DNA from: an uncultured Bacillota bacterium
GTDB taxonomy: Bacteria > Bacillota > Clostridia > Peptostreptococcales > Anaerovoracaceae
Direction of reading: 5' to 3'
NCBI GenBank assembly: GCA_949290475.1
Contig: CASESB010000024.1
Location: 1 to 44,100 of the forward strand
DNA length: 44,100 nt
The translations under genes were made by a program, and so were the position numbers. The notes under the pieces were generated by a model. That model made no database searches. It saw nothing but the letters and a program-made list of their open reading frames with translations, and was not told the DNA's origin. Below, in pieces: positions 36,325 through 44,100 of the stretch (the stretch's first letter is position 1; the number at the start of each line of letters is the position of its first letter).

Positions 36325-39023
36325 ATCCGCAGCAGAAGAGCGATGCGGGCGGCGTCACGCGGGAAACGATGAGCCGCGAGGAGCTGTTTGCTCAGGACGA
36401 GGGCGCCAAAAAGATATTTGACGACATCAGAAGTCTGCGGGAGAGCGTCGAAGCGCTCAAGTCCGACGATATGGACATTCTGACTGAGACGGGAAAGAAG
36501 GAGCTTTCGCCGAGCGAGCCTGTCATAGAGGACAGCGACGAGATAATGTCGGCAAAGCAGGCGATAATAGACCAGGCCAGAAGAGATGCTGAGGAGGAGC
36601 GCCGCCGTCGTTATGAGGAGCAGCTCAAGGAGCAGGAGCGCGAAAGAGCCAGACAGGAGATCCTGGAGGCGCAGAAGCGCGCGGAGCTGATCGCCGCTGA
36701 AGCGGAGCGAAAGCGCCGGGAGGCGGAGGAAGCAGAGAAACGAGCCAAGGCCATATCGCGTCAGCAGGCGCTGGCGGCCATGGAGGCGGAGATACAGGCG
36801 AAGAACGAAGCGCTGGCCGAGCAGGAAGCGTCAGCAGGTGCATCTGCATCCGGTGCGGCGTCATCCGCAAAAGACGGCGGCCGTTCCGGTGCGGAGGCAA
36901 GCCCGGAAGAGCTGCGTGAATTTTTCAGCGAGGAGACCGACGATCCGCAGGACATTCTCTCGGATCTGGACGAGGCGAAAAAGGAGCTGCAGATGGCGCA
37001 GAAGCAGCAGGATGCTGTGCTGGGAGCCATATCGCAGATCGCTGAAAAGAGCACGGAAAAGCTGGCGGAAACGCACCAGCAGAAGCTGACTCAGCAACAG
37101 GAGCTGCTGCAGCAGGAGCAGGAGAAGCTGAAGGCTTTGCTTGAAGCGCACAGAAATGAAAGGCTGGAAAGAGTCGAACGCGAGAAGGCGGAGCGACAGC
37201 TGAAGGCTCAGCGGGCCAAGGTCGAGAAGCTGCTCAAGGAAGAGCGCGCCAGAGCTGCGCGCGAGGAGAAGCTGGCGAGGGCCCGCAAAAGGAGAGAGGA
37301 AAAACTCCACAGAGCCGAGGAAAAGGAACGCCACAGACGTGAGAAGAGAGAGGCTGCGGAGAGAGCCAGACAGGAGCGCGAACAGCTAAAGCAGAAGAGC
37401 ATAGCTGACGCGGAGCTCGGCGGAGGCGTCGTCAACGTCAAAGGCATGAAGATAAACACGAAGATCAAGGATACGCTTTCCATATCGCTCCGCGATCTTC
37501 TGGGAATAGCCGACAGGCAGGAGAGAAAGGAAGCCTCCGAGGAAGTTGCACAGCAGCTGAAGGAGGATCGTGAAAAGAGACGTGAGGAGGCCAGAGAAGC
37601 GGTCGAGCTCACGGTGATGCAGAAGTTGGACGAATACGAGAACAGCAGCTTCGGACGCAAGATGAGGCGCTTCAAGAATTTCTGCGAGAAGCACAAGGTG
37701 TCACTGCTGACCTCGTTTTCCGTATTCATACTGCTGCTCGTAGGCGTTGCCGGAGTATTCAACTACTATACGGCGTATTCATATTCGTATAACGGCAAGA
37801 CGCTGGGACTCGTCAAGGAAAAGGACGAAGTGCTCAGGATCACGGATCTCGTGCAGAGCGCACTTACCGAGGACAAGAACGTGGATGTCGTCATAGACAA
37901 CATAGAGTTCGAGCGCGTATCGGCGGTGGGCGATGTGAAGATAGACTCCTCCGAGGATGTGCTCAAGCGGCTTTCGTACATGGGCAATCTCAACGTCAAG
38001 GCCTATGGCATCTACATCAACGATAAGAAGGTGGGCGCCGTAGAGGATAAGGAAACGGCCGCCGCCGTGCTTCAGGATATCAAGGACAAGTATTCGAGCG
38101 GCCGTGAAGGCGCAGAAATAGAAAAGGTGGAGATCATCGAAAAGATAGATTTCCGCAGGAGCAATACGGACCTCGAGGACGTGCTTTCTGAGGAAGAGAT
38201 GGTGGACACGCTGTGTACCGGCGGCGAGAGGGAGATAAATCACCGCGTAGCGGCGGGAGAAACGCTGTCCGATCTTTCAAAGCTGTATGGCGTCACCGAG
38301 GAACAGATAATGGAGGAAAATCCGGACGTCGATCAGAAGAAGCTGGAGGTGGGCAGCGTCATAAACATCCATCAGACGGCGCCGATACTTACCGTCAGGA
38401 CCACGGAGCTGGTGACGTATGAGAAGGAAGTGCCGTATGAATCGAAGCAGAAGGAAGACGACGACATGTACGAGGGCTATTCCGAGACAAGCCAGGAAGG
38501 TGAGGACGGCCTCAACGAAGTGACTTCCAGGATAACGCTCGTAAACGGCGAGCAGGTCGAGGAGGAAGCGCTCGTAACGACAGTGAAGAAAAAGCCGGTC
38601 GATGAGATCATCGTTGTCGGCACGAAGGAAAGACCGCCTTCGGTAGGATCGGGACATTACATATGGCCGCTTTCCGGCGGATACAGCATCACGTCGCAGT
38701 TCGGAGCCAGATGGGGCAGGATGCACGAGGGCGTAGACCTGGGAACATCGCCGGGCAGCAACGTGCTGGCGGCTGACGGAGGCATAGTAACGTATGCCGG
38801 ATACAGCGGCGCTTACGGATATCTCGTAGTAGTCGACCACCAGAACGGCGTGGAGACGAGGTACGCTCACAACAGCTCTGTGCTTGTCAGCAAGGGCGAC
38901 GAGGTGTTCCAGGGCATGCATATCGCTGAATCAGGAAACACGGGAAGGAGCACGGGGCCTCATCTTCACTTTGAGATCCGTATCAACGGAGCAGCGAAGA
39001 ACCCGCTCAACTATCTGCCGTGA
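36270..39023 (+). CDS. M23 metallopeptidase with long cytoplasmic coiled coil, LysM and G5
   Basis: This 917-residue protein starts at 36270 or 36276, overlapping the DnaD gene by about 50 bases after an AGGAG. Residues 80-400 are Glu/Arg/Lys/Ala rich with heptad-like coiled-coil character (cytoplasmic if the topology is right). One membrane helix lies at about 476-498 (VSLLTSFSVFILLLVGVAGVF). Outside come a beta-rich region (500-650), a LysM domain (RVAAGETLSDLSKLYGVTEE, near 656-700), a G5-like domain (705-790) and an M23 domain (795-917) with H819, D823 and the HLH motif at 898-900. It should be an endopeptidase on peptidoglycan. Related clostridial M23 proteins usually lack the coiled coil. 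Confidence 0.9.
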   Translation: MSMFSRDNKRKNKVDGAVDPQQKSDAGGVTRETMSREELFAQDEGAKKIFDDIRSLRESVEALKSDDMDILTETGKKELSPSEPVIEDSDEIMSAKQAIIDQARRDAEEERRRRYEEQLKEQERERARQEILEAQKRAELIAAEAERKRREAEEAEKRAKAISRQQALAAMEAEIQAKNEALAEQEASAGASASGAASSAKDGGRSGAEASPEELREFFSEETDDPQDILSDLDEAKKELQMAQKQQDAVLGAISQIAEKSTEKLAETHQQKLTQQQELLQQEQEKLKALLEAHRNERLERVEREKAERQLKAQRAKVEKLLKEERARAAREEKLARARKRREEKLHRAEEKERHRREKREAAERARQEREQLKQKSIADAELGGGVVNVKGMKINTKIKDTLSISLRDLLGIADRQERKEASEEVAQQLKEDREKRREEAREAVELTVMQKLDEYENSSFGRKMRRFKNFCEKHKVSLLTSFSVFILLLVGVAGVFNYYTAYSYSYNGKTLGLVKEKDEVLRITDLVQSALTEDKNVDVVIDNIEFERVSAVGDVKIDSSEDVLKRLSYMGNLNVKAYGIYINDKKVGAVEDKETAAAVLQDIKDKYSSGREGAEIEKVEIIEKIDFRRSNTDLEDVLSEEEMVDTLCTGGEREINHRVAAGETLSDLSKLYGVTEEQIMEENPDVDQKKLEVGSVINIHQTAPILTVRTTELVTYEKEVPYESKQKEDDDMYEGYSETSQEGEDGLNEVTSRITLVNGEQVEEEALVTTVKKKPVDEIIVVGTKERPPSVGSGHYIWPLSGGYSITSQFGARWGRMHEGVDLGTSPGSNVLAADGGIVTYAGYSGAYGYLVVVDHQNGVETRYAHNSSVLVSKGDEVFQGMHIAESGNTGRSTGPHLHFEIRINGAAKNPLNYLP

Positions 39024-39041
39024 TGATATCGTTATAACATA

Positions 39042-39072
39042 CCGCTCTCCGGGAACAGCTGCCGGAGAGCGG
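39042..39072 (+). terminator. Hairpin after the M23 gene
   Basis: Perfect 11-bp stem CCGCTCTCCGG / CCGGAGAGCGG with a 9-base loop, then ATTGCGTTG; no U-tract. Confidence 0.5.
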
Positions 39073-39078
39073 ATTGCG

Positions 39079-39107
39079 TTGTAGAAAAAAATACGCTGTG
39101 GTATAAT
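39079..39107 (+). promoter_or_regulatory. Sigma-A promoter of the divIC-like gene
   Basis: TTGTAG (39079-39084), 17-bp spacer, perfect TATAAT (39102-39107). The first ATG is at 39114, so transcription would start at or next to the start codon. Confidence 0.75.
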
Positions 39108-39113
39108 CAGGAC

Positions 39114-39593
39114 ATGAGCAAAAGACGAAGAAGCAGAGAATTCAAGAACAACAGCCAGGTCATAGATATGGATCAGGCGCGGCAGCAGCGGCATGAAAAG
39201 CGAAGAGCGGAACGCCGTAAGGAAGAGGAGAAGGCGAAAGAAGCTGCAGGCCGCCGATCGCGAGGACAGATGGCCATCAGGAGGAGCCGTAACAGGCGGC
39301 GACTGCTGACGGCCATAGTTGTGATGATCATAATAGGGCTGATATCCTTTTCTGTAATAAATATAATATCGCTCAAGAAGGAACAGTATGACATGAAGGA
39401 GCAGAAGCGGACTCTCCAGGAGGAAAAGAAGCAGCTCGAGCGTGAGCTTGAGGACGCCAACGATCCAGACAATCTGGAGGAGCAGGCCAGGGATCAGCTC
39501 CGTCTCATAAAGCCGGGCGAAAAGTTCTATCTCTTTCCTGAGGAAATAACCGATGCCGGAGAGCAAAGCGAGAGCAGCGAAGAAGAGGAATAG
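39114..39593 (+). CDS. Septum formation initiator DivIC/FtsB-like protein
   Basis: This 159-residue protein has a basic cytoplasmic N-terminus (Arg/Lys rich, residues 1-64), one membrane helix at about 65-83 (LLTAIVVMIIIGLISFSVI) and a coiled coil (LKKEQYDMKEQKRTLQEEKK). It ends with the family motif NLEEQARDQLRLIKPGEKFY, where the usual text is R-x-x-L-x-x-x-x-P-G-E. An acidic tail of Glu and Ser closes it. DivIC and FtsB bridge divisome proteins at the septum. There is no normal ribosome site (AGGA only 3 bases before the ATG); a start at 39168 is possible but would remove part of the basic tail. Confidence 0.88.
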   Translation: MSKRRRSREFKNNSQVIDMDQARQQRHEKRRAERRKEEEKAKEAAGRRSRGQMAIRRSRNRRRLLTAIVVMIIIGLISFSVINIISLKKEQYDMKEQKRTLQEEKKQLERELEDANDPDNLEEQARDQLRLIKPGEKFYLFPEEITDAGEQSESSEEEE

Positions 39594-39626
39594 AAGGGCA
39601 GAAGGCGTAAAGACGCACGGTGCAGC

Positions 39627-40169
39627 ATGAGGATAAAGGAGATCATCGTCGTGGAGGGACGCGACGACACGGCAGCCATCAAAAAAAGTGTGGACGCCGT
39701 CACAATAGAAACACATGGATATGGTATAACGGAAAGAACCTGGAGCCTGTTAGACAAGGCTTACGAGGAGACGGGCATAATCGTTTTCACCGATCCGGAT
39801 CATGCCGGACGGCAGATAAGGCGGAGGCTGATGGAGCGATTCCCGAAGGCCAAGGAGGCCTTCCTCGACAGGAGCGATGCGGAAAAGGACGGCGATATCG
39901 GCATCGAAAACGCGTCGCCCGACAGCATCAGAGCCGCACTGCAGCGGGCATGCTGCAGCGTGGAGACGGAGACCGGAGCGCAGCGCTTTACCATGGAGGA
40001 CATGATATCGGCGGGCCTTGTGGGGCAGGCGGATTCCGCGGCCAGAAGGCAGGCGGTAGGAAAATCGCTGGGGATAGGCTACGGCAACGGCAGGAGCTTT
40101 TTGCAGAAGCTGAACAAATTCGGCGTGACGGCAGACGAGCTGCGGCGCGCCATCGGAGAAATCAGATGA
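39627..40169 (+). CDS. rnmV: Ribonuclease M5
   Basis: This 180-residue TOPRIM nuclease has the TOPRIM Glu in IIVVEGRDDTAAI near residue 10 and the Asp pair in IIVFTDPDHAGRQIRR near 56. The C-terminal domain has NASPDSIRAAL, DLGLV-like ISAGLVGQADSAARR and the end GNGRSFLQKLNKFGV, as in RNase M5, which matures 5S rRNA. The ATG lies 30 bases after the divIC-like gene, and the stop overlaps rsmA by four bases. Confidence 0.93.
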   Translation: MRIKEIIVVEGRDDTAAIKKSVDAVTIETHGYGITERTWSLLDKAYEETGIIVFTDPDHAGRQIRRRLMERFPKAKEAFLDRSDAEKDGDIGIENASPDSIRAALQRACCSVETETGAQRFTMEDMISAGLVGQADSAARRQAVGKSLGIGYGNGRSFLQKLNKFGVTADELRRAIGEIR

Positions 40170-41041
40170 AACTGTATTCACCAGCCGCGATACGCGACAT
40201 AAAGGACAGATATGATTTCAGGCTTTCCAAGAGCCTGGGGCAGAACTTCATAACCGACGCCGGCGTCATCGAGGACATCGTCGACGGTGCCGACATAGCG
40301 CCGGAGGATCTCGTGATCGAGATCGGCCCCGGCATAGGCGTGCTGACTGCCGCCGCTGCCGAACGTGCGAAGCGCGTGGTGGCTGTAGAGATAGACAGGA
40401 AGCTGATGCCGATATTGGCGGAGACCCTGGTGGGCTTTGACAATATCAGGATCATCAATCAGGATATAATGAAGACCGATATAAACGGCTTGATCGAAGA
40501 GGAGCGCGCACAGGGCAGCTTTACGGGAGACGTGAAGATAATGGGCAATCTGCCGTATTACATCACGACGCCCATCATCATGAAGCTACTCGAAAGTGGA
40601 GTAAGAGCCGAAAGCATCACCATAATGATGCAGAAGGAGGTCGCCGACAGGATAAAGGCCTCGCCGGGAGGAAAGATATACGGCGCGCTGTCCGTAGCCG
40701 TACAGTATTACTGTACGGTAGAACAGATAGCCTTCGTACCAAAAGAGGTATTCGTGCCTCAGCCCAAGGTGGATTCGGCAGTATTGAAGCTGACGCTCAG
40801 AGACAGCAGCCCCGTGGAGTTGACGGACAAGTCCGTTTTCTTTTCGTGTATAAAGCAGGGCTTTGGACAGAGGAGGAAAACCCTTCATAATTCGCTGACG
40901 GGAGTCTGCGGGCTTTCCAAGGAGCAGATCGGAGAGGTGCTGACAGAAGCAGGGATAGATCCGGGCAGACGTGCGGAGACCCTCGATATGGACGAGTTTG
41001 CCGCCGTTGCCAACAGGGTGGCGGAGCATAGCGGGAGATAA
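40166..41041 (+). CDS. rsmA: 16S rRNA dimethyladenosine transferase RsmA (KsgA)
   Basis: This 291-residue protein starts at MKLYSPAAIRDIKDRYDFR, overlapping rnmV as ATGA. The motif SKSLGQNFITDAGVIEDIV is diagnostic, followed by the SAM loop EIGPGIGVLTAAAAERA and the catalytic motif IMGNLPYYITTPIIMKLL (N-L-P-Y). It dimethylates A1518 and A1519 of 16S rRNA. The pairing with rnmV is common in Bacillota. A longer frame opening at 39620 runs through rnmV and is not a real start. Confidence 0.96.
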   Translation: MKLYSPAAIRDIKDRYDFRLSKSLGQNFITDAGVIEDIVDGADIAPEDLVIEIGPGIGVLTAAAAERAKRVVAVEIDRKLMPILAETLVGFDNIRIINQDIMKTDINGLIEEERAQGSFTGDVKIMGNLPYYITTPIIMKLLESGVRAESITIMMQKEVADRIKASPGGKIYGALSVAVQYYCTVEQIAFVPKEVFVPQPKVDSAVLKLTLRDSSPVELTDKSVFFSCIKQGFGQRRKTLHNSLTGVCGLSKEQIGEVLTEAGIDPGRRAETLDMDEFAAVANRVAEHSGR

Positions 41042-41046
41042 AGCGT

Positions 41047-43032
41047 ATGGATAGACTGAAGACATTCTGTGATAAATTCTTAAAAAATTATATAGTGCTG
41101 CTGTTCGTGGTGGCATTTTGCCTGAATTTGCTGATAGAAACGCTGGCCAGACATTCGCTCATAGGGTCGATGTCGTTTCTCATACACGACCCGCTGGTGT
41201 TTCTCTGCAACGTGCTGCTGATCTGGGCGGTGCTTTCGCCGGCGCTGCTGTTTCGCCGGCGCATATTTGCCATGTGCATGCTTTCGCTCATATGGCTGGC
41301 CCTGGGCATAACTAACGGCGTGATCCTTGCCAACAGGATGACTCCTTTCACCATATTCGATCTCAGCAGCCTTGAGGACGGGCTTTCCATAGTATCCAAT
41401 TACTTTTCGATGACGACTATAATCATAGCCATCGCGGCTGCCGTCGCGCTCGTGGTGGCGATCATAATCCTCTTCCGCAAGGCGCCGAAGATGAAGGAGA
41501 AGGTCAATTACAAGAAGGCCATAGCGGCGATAGCCATAATCGCGGTCGGTACGTTCGGTGCGTTCCAGCTGGCGATCAAGGCCGGTGTGCTGGACACCTT
41601 CTTCGGCAACCTGGCTTACGGATACCGTGACAACGGAGTTCCGTACAGCTTCCTGGTAACGTGGATGGATCAGGGCATAAGCAAGCCGGACGGCTACTCG
41701 GAGGAAATGATCAAGGGCATATTCAAGAACGGCGAGCTGGGAGAGGACGGCGTTTACGAGCCGGCGCAGGACGACGATGCCGACGTGGAAAACACGCCGA
41801 ACATCCTGTTTTTGCAGCTTGAATCCTTCATGGATCCTACGCTCGTTGAAGGGCTCGAATATTCCAAGGATCCGATACCGAATTACCGCAGGCTGATGGA
41901 GGAGTACTCCTCCGGCTATCTGACGGTCCCTGCCGTCGGTGCGGGCACGGCCAATGTCGAATTTGAGGTCATGACAGGGATCAGCGCCAGGTTCTTCGGG
42001 CCGGGCGAGTACCCTTATAAGAATATACTCAGGGAAACGACCGTCGAATCGACGCCTAACGTGCTGAGGTCGCTCGGATATTCATCGCACGCCATACACA
42101 ATCACAGAGGAGCGTTTTACGGCAGGAACAAGGTCTTTTCAAACATGGGCTTTGACACCTTCACCTGCCTCGAATACATGAGCAACGTCATGAGGACCCC
42201 GAGGAACTGGGCCAAGGACGGCATACTGACAGAACAGATCATAGATGCCCTGGAAAGCACGGAGGGGCAGGACTACATATACACCATATCCGTGCAGGGG
42301 CACGGCAAATACCCGACGGAGCAGCTGATAGAGGATCCGGCGGTCACGGTGACGAAGGCGGAGTCCGAAGAGCAGCGCTGGTCATATGAATACTACGTTA
42401 ATCAGGTCTATGAGATGGATCTCTTCGTTGAAGAGCTTACGGACGCGCTCTCTACATATGATGAAGACGTGATCCTCGTCATGTACGGCGACCATCTGCC
42501 GGCGCTGGATATGACGGAGGATACGATGAAGAACGGATCCATATACCAGACGCAGTATATCATCTGGGACAACTTCGGCCTGCAAAAGGAAGACGCAGAT
42601 CTCAATGCGTATGAGATAACGTCGGAGGTGCTGGACAGACTGGGGATATCCGCCGGCATGATAAACAAGTACCAGCAGAATTATAAGGGTGAAGAAAACT
42701 ATCTGACAAACCTCGAATCGCTGGCGTACGATATGCTCTACGGAAAGCATTACATATACGGCGGCAAGCTGCCGTTTGAAGCTACGGACCTGCAGATGGG
42801 AGTCAAGAAGATACAGATAGACGAGATCGTAGAGATCGGCGGCAAATACTACATCAAGGGTCAGAACTTCACGGAATACAGCAAGGTATCTCTCGACGGG
42901 GAGATCCTGGACACCGTATATCTGGGGCCGACCATACTGGCGCTCAACGATAAGGTGGATCCGGAGGATGCGTCCAGGATGAAGGTAAGCCAGGTAGAAA
43001 AGAACAGCGAGATACTCAGTACGACTGAGTAA
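41047..43032 (+). CDS. LTA synthase family sulfatase-fold membrane enzyme
   Basis: This 661-residue protein has about five membrane helices in residues 15-205 followed by an extracellular sulfatase domain. The catalytic layout fits lipoteichoic acid synthase: E259 in NILFLQLESF, T301 in GAGTANVEFEVMTG and D482-H483 in MYGDHLPALD, close to S. aureus LtaS E255, T300 and D475-H476. The extra 100 residues after the domain end with a beta-rich segment (EIGGKYYIKGQNFTEYSKVS) not typical for LtaS. It may add glycerol-phosphate to a glycolipid or to another wall polymer. It starts 5 bases after rsmA. Confidence 0.9.
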   Translation: MDRLKTFCDKFLKNYIVLLFVVAFCLNLLIETLARHSLIGSMSFLIHDPLVFLCNVLLIWAVLSPALLFRRRIFAMCMLSLIWLALGITNGVILANRMTPFTIFDLSSLEDGLSIVSNYFSMTTIIIAIAAAVALVVAIIILFRKAPKMKEKVNYKKAIAAIAIIAVGTFGAFQLAIKAGVLDTFFGNLAYGYRDNGVPYSFLVTWMDQGISKPDGYSEEMIKGIFKNGELGEDGVYEPAQDDDADVENTPNILFLQLESFMDPTLVEGLEYSKDPIPNYRRLMEEYSSGYLTVPAVGAGTANVEFEVMTGISARFFGPGEYPYKNILRETTVESTPNVLRSLGYSSHAIHNHRGAFYGRNKVFSNMGFDTFTCLEYMSNVMRTPRNWAKDGILTEQIIDALESTEGQDYIYTISVQGHGKYPTEQLIEDPAVTVTKAESEEQRWSYEYYVNQVYEMDLFVEELTDALSTYDEDVILVMYGDHLPALDMTEDTMKNGSIYQTQYIIWDNFGLQKEDADLNAYEITSEVLDRLGISAGMINKYQQNYKGEENYLTNLESLAYDMLYGKHYIYGGKLPFEATDLQMGVKKIQIDEIVEIGGKYYIKGQNFTEYSKVSLDGEILDTVYLGPTILALNDKVDPEDASRMKVSQVEKNSEILSTTE

Positions 43033-43055
43033 GAGGACGGGAAGACGGTACGACT

Positions 43056-43820
43056 ATGAAGAGCATTAAGAAGATAAAGGTGCTTGCGATAAACACCAGC
43101 CCGCGCAAGGGGCGCAACACGGAACAGCTGCTGGAGGAGGTGCTCGCGGGATGCAGGTCGCTGGACGCAGCATGCGATGCCGCATCTGATGCTGCATCTG
43201 GCATCGCATTCGACACCGCATCTGACGCCGCCGCGGGCGACGGCGCGGCGCCAGACGACCAGGCAGCAGGATACGCGGTCGAAACAGAGCTGATCGGAGT
43301 TTGCGATGTCGATCCGGCGGACTTTAAAATGTGCAGAGGCTGCTGGGCCTGCGCCAAGACCGGCAGCTGCGTCTGCGGAGACGATTTCATCAAGCGGCTT
43401 TACGACCGCATCTTGGCAGCTGACGTGGTGATATTCGGAGTGCCGGTATACTTTTACAGCGTACCGGCGCAGTGCAAGGCGATCATGGATCGCGCGCTGG
43501 CATACATGCCGGTCGGAACGGGGAAGATCGCGCTGACAGCCATGACATGCGGCAGCGCCGGTGTGCTCAGCACGCTGCAGACCATGCAGAGCTTCTACAG
43601 CGCCAACGATTTTCTCGATGCCGGCTGGGTAGCGACATACGGCAAGACTAAGGATAAGGAAAAGGGCAAAGAAGTCGCCCGCAACCTCGGCAGAAAAGCT
43701 GTGCGGCTGGCGGGCATCCTGGGTGAAGCGGAGAATGAGGCCGCGGCTGCCGGAGACAAAGAGCTGCTGGCCGATCTGCAGCACTCGAATCACTTTGCCT
43801 ACGGAACGCATACGTTCTGA
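43056..43820 (+). CDS. Flavodoxin-like NAD(P)H-dependent oxidoreductase with low-complexity insert
   Basis: This 254-residue protein begins with the flavin-binding pattern VLAINTSPRKGRNTEQLLEEVLAG and continues with the Cys-rich MCRGCWACAKTGSCVCGDD near residues 90-108, as in iron-sulfur flavoprotein relatives. The helix-strand core then reads IFGVPVYFYSVPAQCKAIMDRA. Between residues 37 and 60, where related proteins have a short loop, the sequence is an Ala/Asp/Ser-rich insert encoded by 12-bp repeats. It likely binds FMN and transfers electrons; the partner is unknown. It starts 23 bases after the LTA synthase-like gene. Confidence 0.85.
   Translation: MKSIKKIKVLAINTSPRKGRNTEQLLEEVLAGCRSLDAACDAASDAASGIAFDTASDAAAGDGAAPDDQAAGYAVETELIGVCDVDPADFKMCRGCWACAKTGSCVCGDDFIKRLYDRILAADVVIFGVPVYFYSVPAQCKAIMDRALAYMPVGTGKIALTAMTCGSAGVLSTLQTMQSFYSANDFLDAGWVATYGKTKDKEKGKEVARNLGRKAVRLAGILGEAENEAAAAGDKELLADLQHSNHFAYGTHTF
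43164..43235. repeat. Six in-frame 12-bp repeats in the flavoprotein gene
   Basis: Units vary around GATGCCGCATCT and encode DAAC-DAAS-DAAS-GIAF-DTAS-DAAA, an array that could change length by slippage without a frameshift. Confidence 0.85.
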
Positions 43821-43879
43821 TCGCCAAATCGAAGCAGGCATGTTTTCGAAGCAGGCGAATGGATGGCTACAGGCTCATA

Positions 43880-44100
43880 GGACAAAATGTGTTGATGATA
43901 GCCGCTGCAATCGTTAAAATTACAATGGTTGCAGCGGTTTTAAGTTGCTTTTAAAACTTACAGGGAAAACTAAAAAGGGGGATGGGGTATACGACAAAAT
44001 GAGTTGATAAAATCAGCGATTAAAGTTGAAGTTTTAACAACTATCGGCTCTGCAGACGCTCTATGCGAGGGGCAGTTGATAATATATGAGCCTTATACCC
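43880..44100. repeat. Repeat-rich right end: direct repeats and an inverted copy of the 27.6-kb repeat
   Basis: No gene is seen from 43821 on. GACAAAATGTGTTGATGATA (43881-43900) recurs as GACAAAATGAGTTGATAAAA (43993-44012). Bases 44002-44084, read on the minus strand, match 27619-27701. GGGGTATA near 43985 and TATACCC at the window end suggest inverted terminal repeats, but the element continues outside the window. Confidence 0.7.
43902..43941 (+). terminator. Terminator after the flavoprotein gene
   Basis: 14-bp stem CCGCTGCAATCGTT / AATGGTTGCAGCGG with two G-U pairs and an 8-base loop, then TTTT. Confidence 0.75.

Noticed and set aside
39620..40165. Extension of rsmA upstream to 39620
   Set aside because: It reads rnmV in the wrong frame; the ATG at 40166 fits the RsmA start and overlaps the rnmV stop as usual.

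Overview
The window is the replication-origin region of a low-to-mid GC Bacillota chromosome, most likely an anaerobic member of the Clostridia. The evidence is the classical order rsmG-mnmG-mnmE-jag-yidC-yidD-rnpA-rpmH / oriC / dnaA-dnaN-recF-gyrB-gyrA, soj-spo0J with parS sites, DnaD-type replication proteins, GdpP and RNase M5. Isoleucine is very often ATA and arginine AGA/AGG. A family such as Anaerovoracaceae would fit, but this is a guess from gene content. No rRNA, tRNA, CRISPR array, insertion sequence or prophage was seen.

Positions 1-4380 (minus strand) hold a metal-uptake style operon: FecB-type lipoprotein, FecCD permease, ABC ATPase, a SAM methyltransferase and an FmdE-family protein cut by the window edge. 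It has its own sigma-A promoter and a long structured leader. The FmdE partner suggests a molybdate/tungstate or metal-chelate role, but this is not proven.

Positions 4396-13303 (minus strand) hold a SprT-like zinc protein whose start codon overlaps a near-perfect parS, then spo0J and soj with a perfect parS upstream, then the tRNA/rRNA modification and membrane insertion block ending at rpmH. The origin is bipartite. DnaA boxes lie upstream of dnaA (13413-13488), and a second cluster with DnaA-trio and AT-rich DNA lies between dnaA and dnaN (14932-15078). To the right come dnaA, dnaN, recF, gyrB, gyrA and trpS. The small genes rlbA (yaaA) and remB, found here in Bacillus, are absent.

Positions 23098-29173 hold mixed housekeeping and envelope genes on both strands: lipoprotein, PlsC acyltransferase, PAP2 phosphatase, a DUF2148 ferredoxin-like protein, a shikimate-kinase-like protein with a damaged P-loop, a nucleotidyltransferase, a membrane-anchored glucosaminidase and a secreted unknown. 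A repeat-rich gap (27310-27769) carries 37-bp tandem repeats and a dispersed repeat that recurs, inverted, at the right end of the window.

Positions 29262-43820 (plus strand) hold rpsF-ssb-rpsR, a DUF2232 membrane protein, GdpP, rplI, dnaB helicase, a DnaD-domain protein, an M23 peptidase, a DivIC-like protein, rnmV, rsmA, an LTA-synthase-like enzyme and a flavodoxin-like protein. The most unusual points are the DnaD protein carrying a DnaI-like zinc tail without the AAA+ ATPase, the M23 peptidase fused to a long predicted cytoplasmic coiled coil, and a GdpP without membrane helices.
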